The notes under the pieces: model-generated
What the model was told of the DNA's origin: nothing
The model's input: only the letters and a program-made list of their open reading frames with translations
Database searches by the model: none
Shown here: piece after piece, positions 1 through 10,235 of the stretch
Numbering within the stretch: position 1 is the stretch's first letter
How the letters are laid out: each line of letters opens with the position of its first letter
Source: Adenophora triphylla var. japonica
Taxonomy: Eukaryota; Streptophyta; Magnoliopsida; Asterales; Campanulaceae
Direction of reading: 5' to 3'
DNA: 64,000 nucleotides
NCBI GenBank assembly: GCA_022495995.1
Contig: JAFEMH010000934.1
Span: 142,001 to 206,000 of the forward strand
Translations under genes and position numbers: made by a program

Positions 1-904
1 AGTACCCACCTTCTCACAGGCTGCTCCGGCTCGCGGAGTTGCCCGCCGTGTCCTTGGTGTTCTTTGGCAAGCTCGGCGGACAGTGTCACAAGTCTCCGGA
101 GCCTCGTGGCCTTGTTGCCCGCTGCGAGGAAGAAAGTCGAAGTAGGTGGAAAATCAAGGCTAAGTGAGGAAGCCGGAAGAAAGGTCCCTACCTCGGTAAG
201 GGCAACCCCAATATCCCCATCAAGGTGACGGGTTCTCCTTCTCGGCCACTGGTGGTAGAAGTCGAGGGCAAAAGCACATTGATCGGCCCAATGCCCACGC
301 GAGAATTTTGGGAGGGCCAGGGCATATAAGTCTACCCCGGTAATGGCGGGCACATCCCCCACTGCTTCCTTTTCTCCCATGCCTCCTCGCGGGTGGCCGA
401 GGAGGAAATCGGATAGGCCACCGAGCATATTGTCCCCGCGGCGGAGGGAGCGGCGAAGAGGTAGTGGCGGCGACGGGAGGGCTACGGGTAGAGGTATCCC
501 CCACTTTACGGGTCTTGGAGGACCTCTCCCATGCGCCGAGATCCGCATCTCTCTCGGAGTCTCTTCTTGGATTGCTCTGGTTATGCCGGAGGCAATAGTG
601 CGGCGGGAGATGATGCCGGAGAGCGATGGGTGGAGGAGGACCCGGGGAGGTGGAGCGAGATTCCGGTTTTGAGAATAGTGCAGGAGCGGGTAGAGTGTCC
701 CCGGTTTTCTGCTCGCAACGAGCGCGATCTTGTCTTTGGTGGGGACCCCTCCCGTCTCATTACGCCTCTTCGGGCGGCTTCCTTGTTGGCCTTCATGTTC
801 TTGGCCTTCGGTTGAGCGGCATTTAGAGGAGGAGCCATCGAAATTGTACACCTCTGGATCTACTGCGGAGGGAAAGAAAAATGGTTAGCAAAGCGGTTCA
901 AAAA

Positions 905-1480
905 TCAAAAGCAAAGTAAATTGGCAAACGGTTTCATAAAGGAATCGAGACCAATTATTTCGGGAGGATCGCACTCCGCGCCCGGCATACGAGTCTTACA
1001 ATCTGCCTCGGGCTGGTAATGTTCGTGCACCCGCCAATCGGGGTCGCGGGGCAAAGGCTCTATCACTACTGCAGGGGCATGTGGGGCGCCCTCCTGCGAG
1101 CCACCCCGAGTAGATCGGTAAGGGCTCATCTTCACTATGGCGCCCACGTCATATACGGGCTCCTCCACGCTCTCCAAATACTGGGCCAGATGCCTCTCTA
1201 TGGCAGTGCGCAGTGCATCGGCTGAGGAAGGGTCCGGATATTTGCTAGCGGCCACCTTCATAGGGACGGGGCTGGAAGGTTTGGAAAAGGGCCATCCGAA
1301 TCTAGACTCGATCACCAGGATGTCCCTCTGGTTCCATTGGTCAAACTTGTTGGAGGGAGGAGAGAAGGTCCTGGTGGAGTAGTTCCTAGCCTTCAGGCTC
1401 AGAATGCCGCGGAGAATTTGGTTACGATAGTAGGCGTAGAGCCGACGAGGTAGGTTCATAGCCCGTGAATCTACACGCAA
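905..1480 (-). CDS. Antisense accessory ORF of Tat-like element, C-terminal part
   Basis: A 191-residue open frame reading against the retrotransposon orientation. It begins MRVDSRAMNLPRRLYAYY and contains charged and aromatic stretches (for example FDQWNQRDILVIESRFGWPF near residue 45). The sequence just upstream, in another frame at about 1562-1640 (minus), encodes FYGAQFENGLRLPLDPFF, which resembles the GLRFPLHPF-type signature of the putative gypsy-type transposase family. The two frames were therefore probably one protein, now separated by a frameshift or an intron. Its function in these elements is unknown. The identification rests on position, orientation and that one motif, so the family assignment is an inference. 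Confidence 0.5.
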   Translation of the reverse strand: MRVDSRAMNLPRRLYAYYRNQILRGILSLKARNYSTRTFSPPSNKFDQWNQRDILVIESRFGWPFSKPSSPVPMKVAASKYPDPSSADALRTAIERHLAQYLESVEEPVYDVGAIVKMSPYRSTRGGSQEGAPHAPAVVIEPLPRDPDWRVHEHYQPEADCKTRMPGAECDPPEIIGLDSFMKPFANLLCF

Positions 1481-1677
1481 TGAAGGAGAGACAATGGCCG
1501 GATGGCATTGGGAGTCGGAGTGCGTAGAGCGGGCGAGGAATTGAACTCCAAAAAGAAATAAAAGAAAGGGTCCAGGGGCAGCCTCAATCCATTCTCAAAC
1601 TGGGCCCCATAAAAAACGCAGGCCCTATTGTCCTCGCGAACATCGGCTCTGTCTCTGGCCGCGGTTGTCCTTATTCT

Positions 1678-2109
1678 TCAAATGTACATGTCTAAGGTGC
1701 GGACACGGTAGGCGTTGCGGTCCACATTGTAAACCTCGTAAATGTCCTCCTCCCGGTCAATGGTGGCCACCTCCTTGGCCTTCTTACGGCCACGACCGGG
1801 ATTCACATCCCTAGGCGGCCTCTTGCCTTTGTTTCGGGCGGGGGCCACAACCTCTTCCTCCTCCTCTCGGAGTCGAGCTCTCGAAGGCATCCACTATATT
1901 GGTGGTCTCAGCGGCCTTCTTGGAGGTCCCATTGCCCTCCTATCCCCCTCTCCGTGGTCATCTTCTTCGGTCTCAGAGCTCGAGGAGCCAAAAGAGGCCG
2001 GTGGGGTCATCGCGGGCGAGGGCCACCTCAGATTCAACTTCACCAGTTCAGTCACCTCGAAGTCGAGGGTCGAGTTCCTCGCTGCTGCTCGGCTCAATTG
2101 TCCCGCCAC
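1678..2109 (-). pseudogene. Antisense accessory ORF of Tat-like element, N-terminal pieces
   Basis: Two consecutive minus-strand open stretches (2109-1894 and 1890-1678). The second starts MPSRARLREEEEEVVAPARN and is highly charged: an acidic run, then a basic KGKRPPRD and RGRKKAKE segment that could act as a nuclear localisation signal. They lie between the minus-strand TATA box at 2797 and the ORF at 905-1480, so they are probably the start of the same antisense gene. Whether frame changes between the pieces are introns or mutations cannot be decided from sequence alone. Confidence 0.4.
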
Positions 2110-2796
2110 AGGGCCTTGAGCCTGACGGGGAAAAGATGGTCCTTATGGGCGAGAACATCTAAAGGGTCATTCGGAGTCCCGCAGGTGCCCGCGCATCATT
2201 GGTTTGTTCGGGATCCATCAGTTCACACTTTTCCCGATCCTGAAACTACTTCGGGGACGCGAATCGCTCTCCTCGCTAGTTCAACGGCGTTGAGCCAGGA
2301 GCCTCTCTCTCGCGGGGAAACTGCCACAAAACCCCGTCACAAAATTTCTCGGCCCTCTTTGGTATCCCCAACACCAAAACATCACCGTTCCTTTTTACCC
2401 TTTTATCCTTGGCCTCCCATGGCCAAGGTGGGACAAAAGGCCCCCATTGGGATTTTCGCGAAATCTTGGAAGCACTCGAGGATAATCTAAGCCACCCATG
2501 GCCTACCTTCCTAAATATCCCCCTGTCCGTTTACAAACGGCAAACGGATCTGGAGTGCTCCCGTCTCCTAACTCTATGGGACGGCGGGGTCCAAACTCTC
2601 GAGTGCTCATTGATCGAAACCGGGAAAAGAAAAATAGAGGAGATGAAGAAGAAAAAGCACCTAACAATTACTTACGAGAGAAAGATGGAGAGGTGGATTC
2701 GGAAAACGGTTGCACGGAGGTCGCGGCAAGAAATTTCTCTCTCTAAAGCTCTTTGAATATTTGGAAACGGTAAAAGTGTTTGGGGTTTAAGGGTTT

Positions 2797-2810
2797 GGTA
2801 TTTATAAGGC
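2797..2810 (-). promoter_or_regulatory. TATA box for the antisense gene
   Basis: Read on the minus strand this is GCCTTATAAATACC, a good plant TATA box. It is followed by a pyrimidine/AG-rich leader and lies upstream of the antisense ORF pieces. It suggests the accessory ORF has its own promoter rather than depending on the LTR. Confidence 0.45.
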
Positions 2811-3761
2811 CTACCTATACGGGTTAACCCCGTTAACCCGTATTAATTAGCCCACAAATCCAACCTCGGACCATGAACCGTTTCCAAGCGTTTGAAAATT
2901 CGAAAAATTAAATACCTTTTGCATTTATTACCCCCTTGGATGAGCGACACGTACCCACGACGTACCACTAACCCGTCTTTTCATCTCGCCAAGGGGCCCA
3001 CCTGTTAACCGGGGAGGCACGCCATGCGAGGGACCACGTGTCACTCACCGGTGCCTCCCGAACGTTCCACTTTGGCCCGTAGGGCCAAGCAACAAACAAA
3101 AGCGCTAACACTGGTGCTCGCTCGAGGAGCAATTGGAGCGAGCCAGGAGCTTCTAGTAGCTCCTCACTCGAGACCATAAATAATCACACTTGGAGCTAGG
3201 GGCCATTGATGAGCCGGATCTCTGGGCCAGGGCCCGCGCTCGGTCTAGTCCAAGGAACCGGTGACGTGGCGGTTCTAGACCGGCTGGAGGGAAGACCGCG
3301 GACAAATAGGCCCTTGTGGTCAAGGCCGTGTCCCTCCTCGCATCGTCCCCATCGAGCACCATTGGGACCACCTTTCATTGGATCCGTGCCCGCATGAAGT
3401 CATGCCCGCCTCACCGTGCTCGCGTCTTATATCTTTGACCGCGGGCACAACGTTGACCGCGGGCACATCTTGCTTCCGGTTAATGTCAAGCCTTGCGAGC
3501 AAGTTAGCTTGCGCTCCCGACAGGCCACTTGCCGAAGCTCCCCATCACGCATTCAATGCGGCTCGATCGGCGCCTACTATTCCATTTAATGCTCCAAGCC
3601 GGCTACACGGCTCATGTCCCTTTCGGCCCGTGTCCCTTGGACGATCAATGTTCCCTCACGACGGGACCCAATTAGGCTGCGGACACGTGTAGGCGGTCAA
3701 ATACCAAAGTGCCCCTAGGGCTGATCTCATTGCTTACCTCAACAAGCACCATGGCATTGCC

Positions 3762-3769
3762 TATAAATA
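3762..3769 (+). promoter_or_regulatory. LTR-type TATA box
   Basis: TATAAATA followed about 40 bases later by an A/C-rich leader with CACACACAC. This is the usual look of an R-U5 segment in a plant LTR. It marks the plus-strand promoter of the Tat-like element. Confidence 0.5.
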
Positions 3770-4051
3770 GAAGGCCTTTACCCCCTTGGGCAAGGTAAGT
3801 TTCATATACAATTGAGTAAGCTCTTTTACTCTCTAAACCTAAGCACACACACACTCCAAAGGTATTCAAAGCCTTGTTACTCAGTATTCTTACTCTCACA
3901 CCCGAGGGCCTGAGTTGGAGTAACATCCAACTTTGACCCTAACGGTGCTTGTTTGTGTTGTGATCTAGGTACATCAAACCACCAAATATATCCTAGCCAG
4001 ATATCCTTGAACCGCTCTGACCCCGAAAAGTGTGGCGTCATCACTCCCTCT

Positions 4052-4061
<10 letters not shown>

Positions 4062-4090
<29 letters not shown>

Positions 4091-4091
4091 A
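4062..4091. repeat. (CT)n microsatellite
   Basis: A run of about fifteen TC dinucleotides. On the minus strand it becomes (GA)n starting a few bases after the predicted RGS1 intron donor GTACGT, so it is probably the start of that intron. Confidence 0.9.
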
Positions 4092-4099
4092 GTACGTAC

Positions 4100-4179
4100 A
4101 CGATGAGGGATACCGCAGATATAGAAAGGGCAACGTAGTCGCTGGGACAGCCGCCTACGACGGCGCAGGCGGTGCTCAT
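4100..4179 (-). CDS. RGS1: RGS1 (seven-transmembrane regulator of G-protein signalling), exon 1 only
   Basis: The minus strand from ATG at 4179 encodes MSTACAVVGGCPSDYVALSI and continues to SAVSLIV before a GTACGT donor at 4099. The GGCPSDYVA block and the hydrophobic stretch after it match the extracellular N terminus and start of the first membrane segment of plant RGS1. RGS1 is the plasma-membrane GTPase-accelerating protein for the heterotrimeric G-alpha subunit GPA1 and acts in sugar sensing. The exon ends in phase 2. No other RGS1 exons (remaining membrane helices, RGS box) are present downstream, because the sequence from about 4060 to 1 is retrotransposon. If the gene is intact, intron 1 carries this element and exons 2 onward lie beyond the left edge; otherwise this is an orphan exon. 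It is too short for certainty, but the motif is distinctive. Confidence 0.75.
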
Positions 4180-5267
4180 CTTTTCCGATTCCGGTAGTTA
4201 ATTCAACGATCTTTGCAAAAGCTTGAACCTTGAAAGTGTTTGGCAGTATCTCCATTTTCAACGTGCTTGCTTTCCAAATTTGACCCGCATCCATATTTGA
4301 CCCGCAAAGAAGCTTGATTTGCAGGGTGGGGAAAGAAAGAAAGAAAGAAACATGCTGCGTGAGGTTGTACCATACAACTATCATTAATTCCCTATAGCTG
4401 TCTGAATTAATCAAATCGATTGGAATTGAAAGAGATTTAACAAGAAAAGAAAAACCCTAAATTGGGAGGATGAAAGAGGAAAAGATAAAATGGATAACGG
4501 AAACTCCTCTGCTTCGTTCGCAAATCTTTCGGCATCAGTCTGGATATGTACTCACTCATCTCGTGTGAAATTACACGAGACATCTCGTGTGCATATACAC
4601 GACATTTATTTCGTGTATATGTACACGAGACATCTCGTGTAGATTCACACGGGATAAGTGAGAACATCTCGTGTATACACACGCGAAAGATGGGATTGAT
4701 TGGGTAATAGAAGAAACTGGGGAAGCTTGAATTCGTTATTGAAAATCTCCCAGAGTTTGGAAAGGCGTTTCTTTTGTACTACTCAGTAGAATTAAAGGAG
4801 AATTCTCGTGGGTTTGGTGATCTCGTTGAAGCTGTAATGCCTTACGATATGTGGATTTGGGGCTTCATCACACATTTTTTCATATCAGCACCACCCATAT
4901 TAGAGAAATAAGAACAATCTGATGAGGGATTTTTGAAGTCTTGTGAATGATGAGTAATGCTATCATCCATAGATTTGGTAGAGATAACCTAAGGTTATAA
5001 GAATGCTGATTGAGCATTGTTGTTATTCCTAGTTTTGGTGGAGATGGCCTTATATTAGACCCCTCTCTTTTTTCATGAAAGGGAAAAAGATAAGGAAATA
5101 TAAAGTTTTTCACGAGTGAGAGGCACTAGTTGATGCCAATCAACTTTTCACATCCATAATTACTCTCCATTCTGGTTAATGTGTACTGAGGTTTCAATTC
5201 CGTTGATGGGTTATGTTAGTCTAAAATTCTTATTTCTTAGGTTGATTTTTCTCCGTTTTCTTGATAG
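4180..5267. other. Divergent intergenic region / RGS1 5' flank
   Basis: About 1.1 kb between RGS1 exon 1 (minus) and the first visible exon of the oxidoreductase gene (plus). It contains an (AAAG)n stretch near 4330, the palindromic array at 4558-4686, and an unassigned open stretch at about 4710-4909 (reads KLGKLEFVIENLPEFGK, no ATG, not recognised). I searched the plus strand for a dinucleotide-binding GxGxxG exon and found none. Confidence 0.6.
4558..4686. repeat. Palindromic CTCGTGT/ACACGAG word array
   Basis: Four to five consecutive short hairpins, each built from CATCTCGTGT, a spacer of about six A/T-rich bases, and ACACGAG. The units are imperfect (one arm reads ACACGGG, another CACGCG). 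It lies upstream of the RGS1 start and of the oxidoreductase gene. The array could be a transposon relic or a cluster of CACG-core sites; no transposon boundaries were seen. Confidence 0.85.
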
Positions 5268-8200
5268 GGAAAAGGGTGCTTCCATGGTGGCTACGCTTGG
5301 GGAGAACTCAGAATTTGCTGAAGTCGATATTACTGATGTCAAATCATTAGACTCTGCTTTGGCTGGTGAGTTGGTCGTTCAATTAATATTCAAACGGCTT
5401 AGAAAATCATGGATCTTGGTTCTGCATCCATAGTTGTGGGAAATTAAAGGATTTGATCATTCAAGCATGTTGATTTCTTCTTCGTGCACCATACATCTAG
5501 ATTTACTTTGCAGTATTTGAGTATTGAATATAGAATTGTAAATAGTAGCCATCTTCAGAGCTATTAAACTTTATTCTTGTCATATGTTATCTTTCTCCTT
5601 CTCCTAAAAAGCGGCTATTTTTTATACAATTTCATGGTTAATATGACCTATTTTGTTAGTACTTGACTTGACTCGGATATTACTGCCCAAACATAATACT
5701 ATAATAGTGAATTAGGAACCTTTTGCATCGTGAAGATATAGTTTACTGCTATTGGTAAAATCTAACAGTTCTGAGCTATCTTTAACTGGATTCTCCAAGT
5801 ACTATGAAGATTTGAAAATTCAGATTTCACTAGTTCCTATGCAGATACGGATCTTGTAGTGCATGCTGCAGGACCATTCCAACAAACAGAGAATTGCACG
5901 GTGCTGGAAGCAGCTATACGGGCCAAGGTGAGGACAAGGTAAACAGCATGGTTTGATCTCAAAGCTTTCAGGATCAGTAACATCTGCTAAGCTAACTAAT
6001 ACACATTTGTTAACTTATCTGATTTAAAGAATATGAACTTAGCTTACAAACTAATTTCTTTTCTAACAGACTGCATATCTCGACGTGTGTGACGATACTT
6101 ACTATGCTTGGCGTGCAAAATCCTTCACGGATAAAGCAGTTGCTGCAAATATTCCGGCTATAACAACAGGAGGAGTCTATCCAGGAGTGAGCAATGGTGC
6201 CGACTCTATTCATCCTTGTTTTACTCTCACACACATGTAATCCCTTCATAAAAATGGCAAGAACAACGGTACATATGAAATTAGACTTTATATACCAAAA
6301 CTAAGAACTCAACAAAAGTAATTAGCTTCTCCGGTCAATTACTGGGGCAAGGAGTACAGTGCCCTAACTGGATATCAAGTATGTCAAACATGTAAACTGA
6401 ATTATCCTGTACGAGTTCAGTGAATAGCTGAGTTGATAAAAATGTCCAGCAACTTTGCATTTCTTGGTCCAAAATTTGACCCTTTCTATTCTTATCATGC
6501 CAGTGATGGCAGCAGAACTAGTTCGTACAGTGAGAAGTGAAGGCAAGGGTGACCCTGAGAGACTCAGGTAATTTCTTTCTCCACAATCAATAGTTATATG
6601 TAGTTTTGGAGTTTTTCTTCTGTGGAGGGATAAATGATGTATGTTTGCAGGTTATAACTTACTTCCTGATATCCTCGTTTCAGATTCTACTACTACACAG
6701 CAGGCTCTGGTGGTGCTGGCCCGACAATATTAGCCACTAGCTTCTTACTTCTTGGAGAGGAAGTAATTGCTTACAACAAGGGTCTGTTTTAGATTCAGTT
6801 GTAAAGTTTCTTTTCCTTCAATGTGTTTCCTCATATTGTTTATCCATTGACCATTTTAATAGGGGAAAAAGTGAAACTAAAGCCTTACAGTGGGAGGCTA
6901 AGCATCGACTTTGGCAAAGGGATCCGGAAAAAAGATGTTTATCTCTTGTAAGTTCTTTTGACTTCATAAATACTCTCTTATCAGAGAATCAACTTAATTT
7001 CCTTGAAACCCTGAAAATGGAAAGCTCATTTGGATACAGAGGGAGTATCTACTTTTGGTATTTAAAGTTACTGATTTAGTCAATCTTGTTAGCAGCAACT
7101 CACAATTCTATCCAAATGCTCTTATTTAACTGAGGAACCATCACTTCTACTTCAGGAATTTGCCAGAAGTGACTACTGCCCACAAGATCTTAGGAGTGCC
7201 AACTGTCAGTGCTCGATTTGGAACCTCACCATTTTTCTGGAATTGGGGAATGGAAATTATGACAAATCTTCTTCCTCCAGTAAGTTCTCCATAATGAAAG
7301 TTTCACAGGATTCTACTTTTACTAAATATGTGTTTGATGTTGGTATCATTCGCAAATGGTAAGAGTAGCCATGAACATTAGTGGTTTTGGAGAAATCATA
7401 CTTTATGATTAAAAGTAACCTCCGGTTAAATCCAACTATGCCCTAACAAGTTTCCACAAATTTCTATGCAATATTTGAAAAACTCATATTTAAACCCATG
7501 TGGGACTGACCTTTCCCTGAACCTCACACATAGTAGGATCTCTTGTAACACCAGGTTGCTTCTCTAAAAGAACAAATATAGCTAATTAACTATGAGCTCA
7601 TCGACATTAATTTATCCCCTTTCAGTTAACTTATTTGTGTTCCTTCCTAATCATCTAGGAATATTTAAGAGACAGAAGCAAAGTCCAACAGCTAGTTCAA
7701 TGGTTTGATCCAGTAGTCCGAGCTGTTGATGGAATTGCTGGAGAGCGTGTATCCATGAGAGTAAGATATGCAGCAGTGCCTACTTTAAACTACAATGATT
7801 TTCACCCACTTTTCTGCCGTTCTTTTGTTACGTTAATGTTTGGATGGAGATTCATAATATTTTATTTCATTTCTCCTGTGCAGGTTGATCTGGAGTCCTC
7901 AGATGGGCGTCATACAATTGGCGTATTCAGTCACAAAAGTCTTTCTGTGTATGAGTTCTTATTACTTAGAATTGTGTTAGAACACAAAATATCCTCACAG
8001 TTTCCTATAGTAAACACCAAAGATGTAAAAAACATAAAACGGAGATATTATGGACATCGTGAATTTATGTTTTGTTTCACATTTTTCAGGTCAGTAGGAA
8101 TGTCGACAGCTGCATTTGCACTTGCAATTCTTGAGGGAAGCACACAACCCGGGGTGTGGTTTCCAGAGGAGGTATGTTGAAACAAAGATATATGGTTATT

Positions 8201-8518
8201 ACAAAAAAAAAATTAAAAAAAATAATAAGCTTATATTAATGCCTTGAGAACTTAAAACTTGATTGACATTAAAGTTTATATAGCCTGAAGGAATTGCAAT
8301 CGAGGCACGGGAAGTCCTTCTTGAACGTGCTGCACAAGGAACTATAAATTTCGTAATGAACAAGTAATGTTATTCCCCCTCGTTGATGACATTTCCTTCT
8401 CCCCCTTTTCGTTTTACTTTGATCTAGAACTAAAAGCTGTTCAAGCCTTGTTTTAAATAGGTCTCCGTGGATGGTGGAAACAAATCCGAAAGAGGTTGGG
8501 TTAGGTATTTATGTTTAA
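5268..8518 (+). CDS. Saccharopine dehydrogenase-like oxidoreductase (plastid-type family), 5' exon missing
   Basis: Twelve exons: 5268-5365, 5845-5927, 6070-6196, 6504-6567, 6684-6781, 6863-6947, 7156-7279, 7659-7760, 7884-7948, 8090-8171, 8284-8363, 8461-8518. All junctions are GT-AG and the phases join into one 354-codon frame ending in TAA. Recognisable blocks are DLVVHAAGPFQQ, TAYLDVCDDTYYAWRAKSF, TTGGVYPGVSN, YYYTAGSGGAGPTILATSFL and GSTQPGVWFPEE, typical of plant saccharopine dehydrogenase-like proteins related to Arabidopsis At1g50450 and predicted to be plastidial. The substrate is not established for this family. The first visible exon opens with a split codon and REKGASMV, so an upstream exon with the transit peptide and the GxGxxG Rossmann loop is expected; none exists between 4180 and 5268. 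Either that exon lies far to the left or the copy is 5'-truncated. Everything after that point is intact. Confidence 0.88.
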
Positions 8519-9495
8519 AAGGTTATCAGCGGCTTCGTGAAGTAGAGGTAAAAATTGTGTTTATTGCATGTTGAATCCTCTGGTTATATATAGTAGTTAT
8601 GGAACCAGTCTTGTTTTTCAGGGAACGAACGGAGAAAACTTGCCGATTTGCTGGAAATCATGAACCCTAATTGATTGAGAAATCGGTACTTAACCTTACA
8701 AAACATCAAAAAAGTTTCAACTTCTTCACATTCTTGTAGGAAAGAGAAAGTCCTCATTGTAATAAATTTCACTCTTTATATGTTACTCTTGTAATAAATT
8801 AAATTAATAATTAATATAAATCCCATATTAAAAAATTATGTAAATTAGGGATGGTGTCAATGTTTCTTTAGGATAAACAACTGGCCTTTTATTGCTATTT
8901 TTTTTTTTTTAATTTTAGAACCAAATATCAATTTGTGCAAATTTCACCACTGTCAAGGCAATTGCTTATGCATAATCATAGATTAATTGCGAACTGTAAT
9001 CCCAACCTAGGACTTGAAATGAAATGAAAAAAATGTCTTACTCTCCTTTTGTTTCACGTAAAACAATTTTCGGAAAATGATTTCTGAAAAAATGAAATTA
9101 TTTTCCGAAAAATAACATAAACATGTTTCGGCTGTTTGGTAAATCTTAGAAAAATATTTTATGATAAACTTGTTCATGTGTTTGATAAATCTAAGTAAAA
9201 TGTTATACGGTGGAAATACAATCTAGGGTAGGGTGGCTAGGATAGGGGTGGGGGTAAGGGTGGGGTGATGGAGGTGGGGATGGGTGGGGGTAGGGGTAGG
9301 GTCGTGGTGTGGATGTGTGGGGGGTATAAGGTAGGGTAGGATGGGGATGGGGATGGGGTAGGGATGGTGGGGGAAATGTTAAAAATAATTTTAATATCAG
9401 TAATTTTTTTTTTTTTTTTTTGGCCGGGATGGGGTGGGGTGGTGCATGGTTGGGGTAGGGGCGATGGGGGAGTTGTCAAAAATACCTTTTAACAT

Positions 9496-9498
<3 letters not shown>

Positions 9499-9547
<49 letters not shown>
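9499..9547. repeat. Poly-T run of about 49 bases
   Basis: An uninterrupted T tract inside the G-rich region. On the minus strand it is poly-A, which may mark a retroposed end. Assembly length in such runs is unreliable. Confidence 0.9.
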
Positions 9548-9548
<1 letters not shown>

Positions 9549-9744
9549 AAACCGGGGGTCGGGGAGTATTGGCGGAGCTGTTAAAAAAAATTAACATGAG
9601 TAAAAGAATTTTTGACATGGGGTGGAGGTAGGGGGAGACTTAATTAAAAAATATTTTTTGTGAGAGTAAAAAATAAAAAAAATTGAAAGGGGCGGGGGGG
9701 AAAGCCAAGCTAGGTAGTCTGTTTTATGTAGAGGGGTGGGCGGG

Positions 9745-9975
9745 GCGGGGTGGGAGAGTTGTTAAAAAAAAATTGACTAGGGGCGGGGTAGCGGGAAGTT
9801 GTTAAAAAAATAGGAGGGTGGGGTGGGGGTAGGGGGTGAGGTGGGAGAGTTGTTAAAAAAAAATTGACTGGGGTGATGGCGGGAAGTTGTTAAAAAAATA
9901 GGAGGGTGGGGGTAGGGGACGGGGTGGGAGAGTTGTTAAAAAAAAATTAGGAGATGGGGTGGGGGTAGGGGGCGG
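9745..9975 (+). repeat. Minisatellite, unit about 83-91 bases
   Basis: The phrase TGGGAGAGTTGTTAAAAAA starts at 9751, 9842 and 9925, each followed by related GGGAAGTTGTTAAAAAAATA and G-rich text. There are about two and a half copies. Confidence 0.75.
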
Positions 9976-10235
9976 GTGATGGATGTAGGATGGGTAGCGT
10001 GGGGGTGTATAGGGAGTTGGTCATGTGAGTGAAGATGTTAACATTTTTCGAAAAATGAAACGCGGAGGAGAAATCCGCAAAGTCATTTTATTTAGAAAAG
10101 TGGGGAAAATATTTTCCCCATTGTACGATGCTTACCAAACACCGAAAAATAAGAAAAATATTTTAGCCATTCTTATTTTGAACTCAATCATTAAAACTGA
10201 TATATTAAGAGTAAACAAAGTTGCGTCAAACTGTC

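Larger units (their letters stand above)
1..4060 (+). mobile_element. Tat-like Ty3/gypsy retrotransposon, 3' portion (left end outside window)
   Basis: This GC-rich block differs sharply from the AT-rich DNA that follows. It carries a minus-strand gene (about 2109 to 905, with its own TATA box near 2800) followed on the plus strand by a second TATA box at 3762 and a leader-like sequence, as expected of an LTR promoter. Tat-lineage Ty3/gypsy elements are known to carry an extra antisense ORF between pol and the 3' LTR, which fits this arrangement. No gag, RT or integrase lies inside the window; they would be to the left. The exact LTR boundaries and target-site duplication could not be fixed. 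The right edge lies between about 3960 and 4060. The element sits next to RGS1 exon 1, apparently in that gene's first intron. Confidence 0.6.
9225..10020 (+). repeat. G-rich low-complexity tract with G-quadruplex potential
   Basis: Dozens of GGG to GGGGG runs separated by one to five bases (GGTGGGGGTAGGGG type). Intramolecular G-quadruplexes are plausible on the plus strand at many places, particularly 9243-9375. The strand asymmetry is almost complete. Confidence 0.85.

Noticed and set aside
220..838. Several overlapping frames on both strands at the left edge
   Set aside because: High GC makes long random frames likely, and no motif supports any of them; only the 905-2109 minus-strand text had a recognisable signature.
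4710..4909. Open stretch reading KLGKLEFVIENLPEFGK
   Set aside because: No start codon, no recognised family and no dinucleotide-binding motif, so it cannot be the missing oxidoreductase exon; too short to call.
9237..9618. Pro- and Thr-rich minus-strand frames
   Set aside because: Translations of the C-rich complement of the G-rich tract; simple-sequence artefacts.
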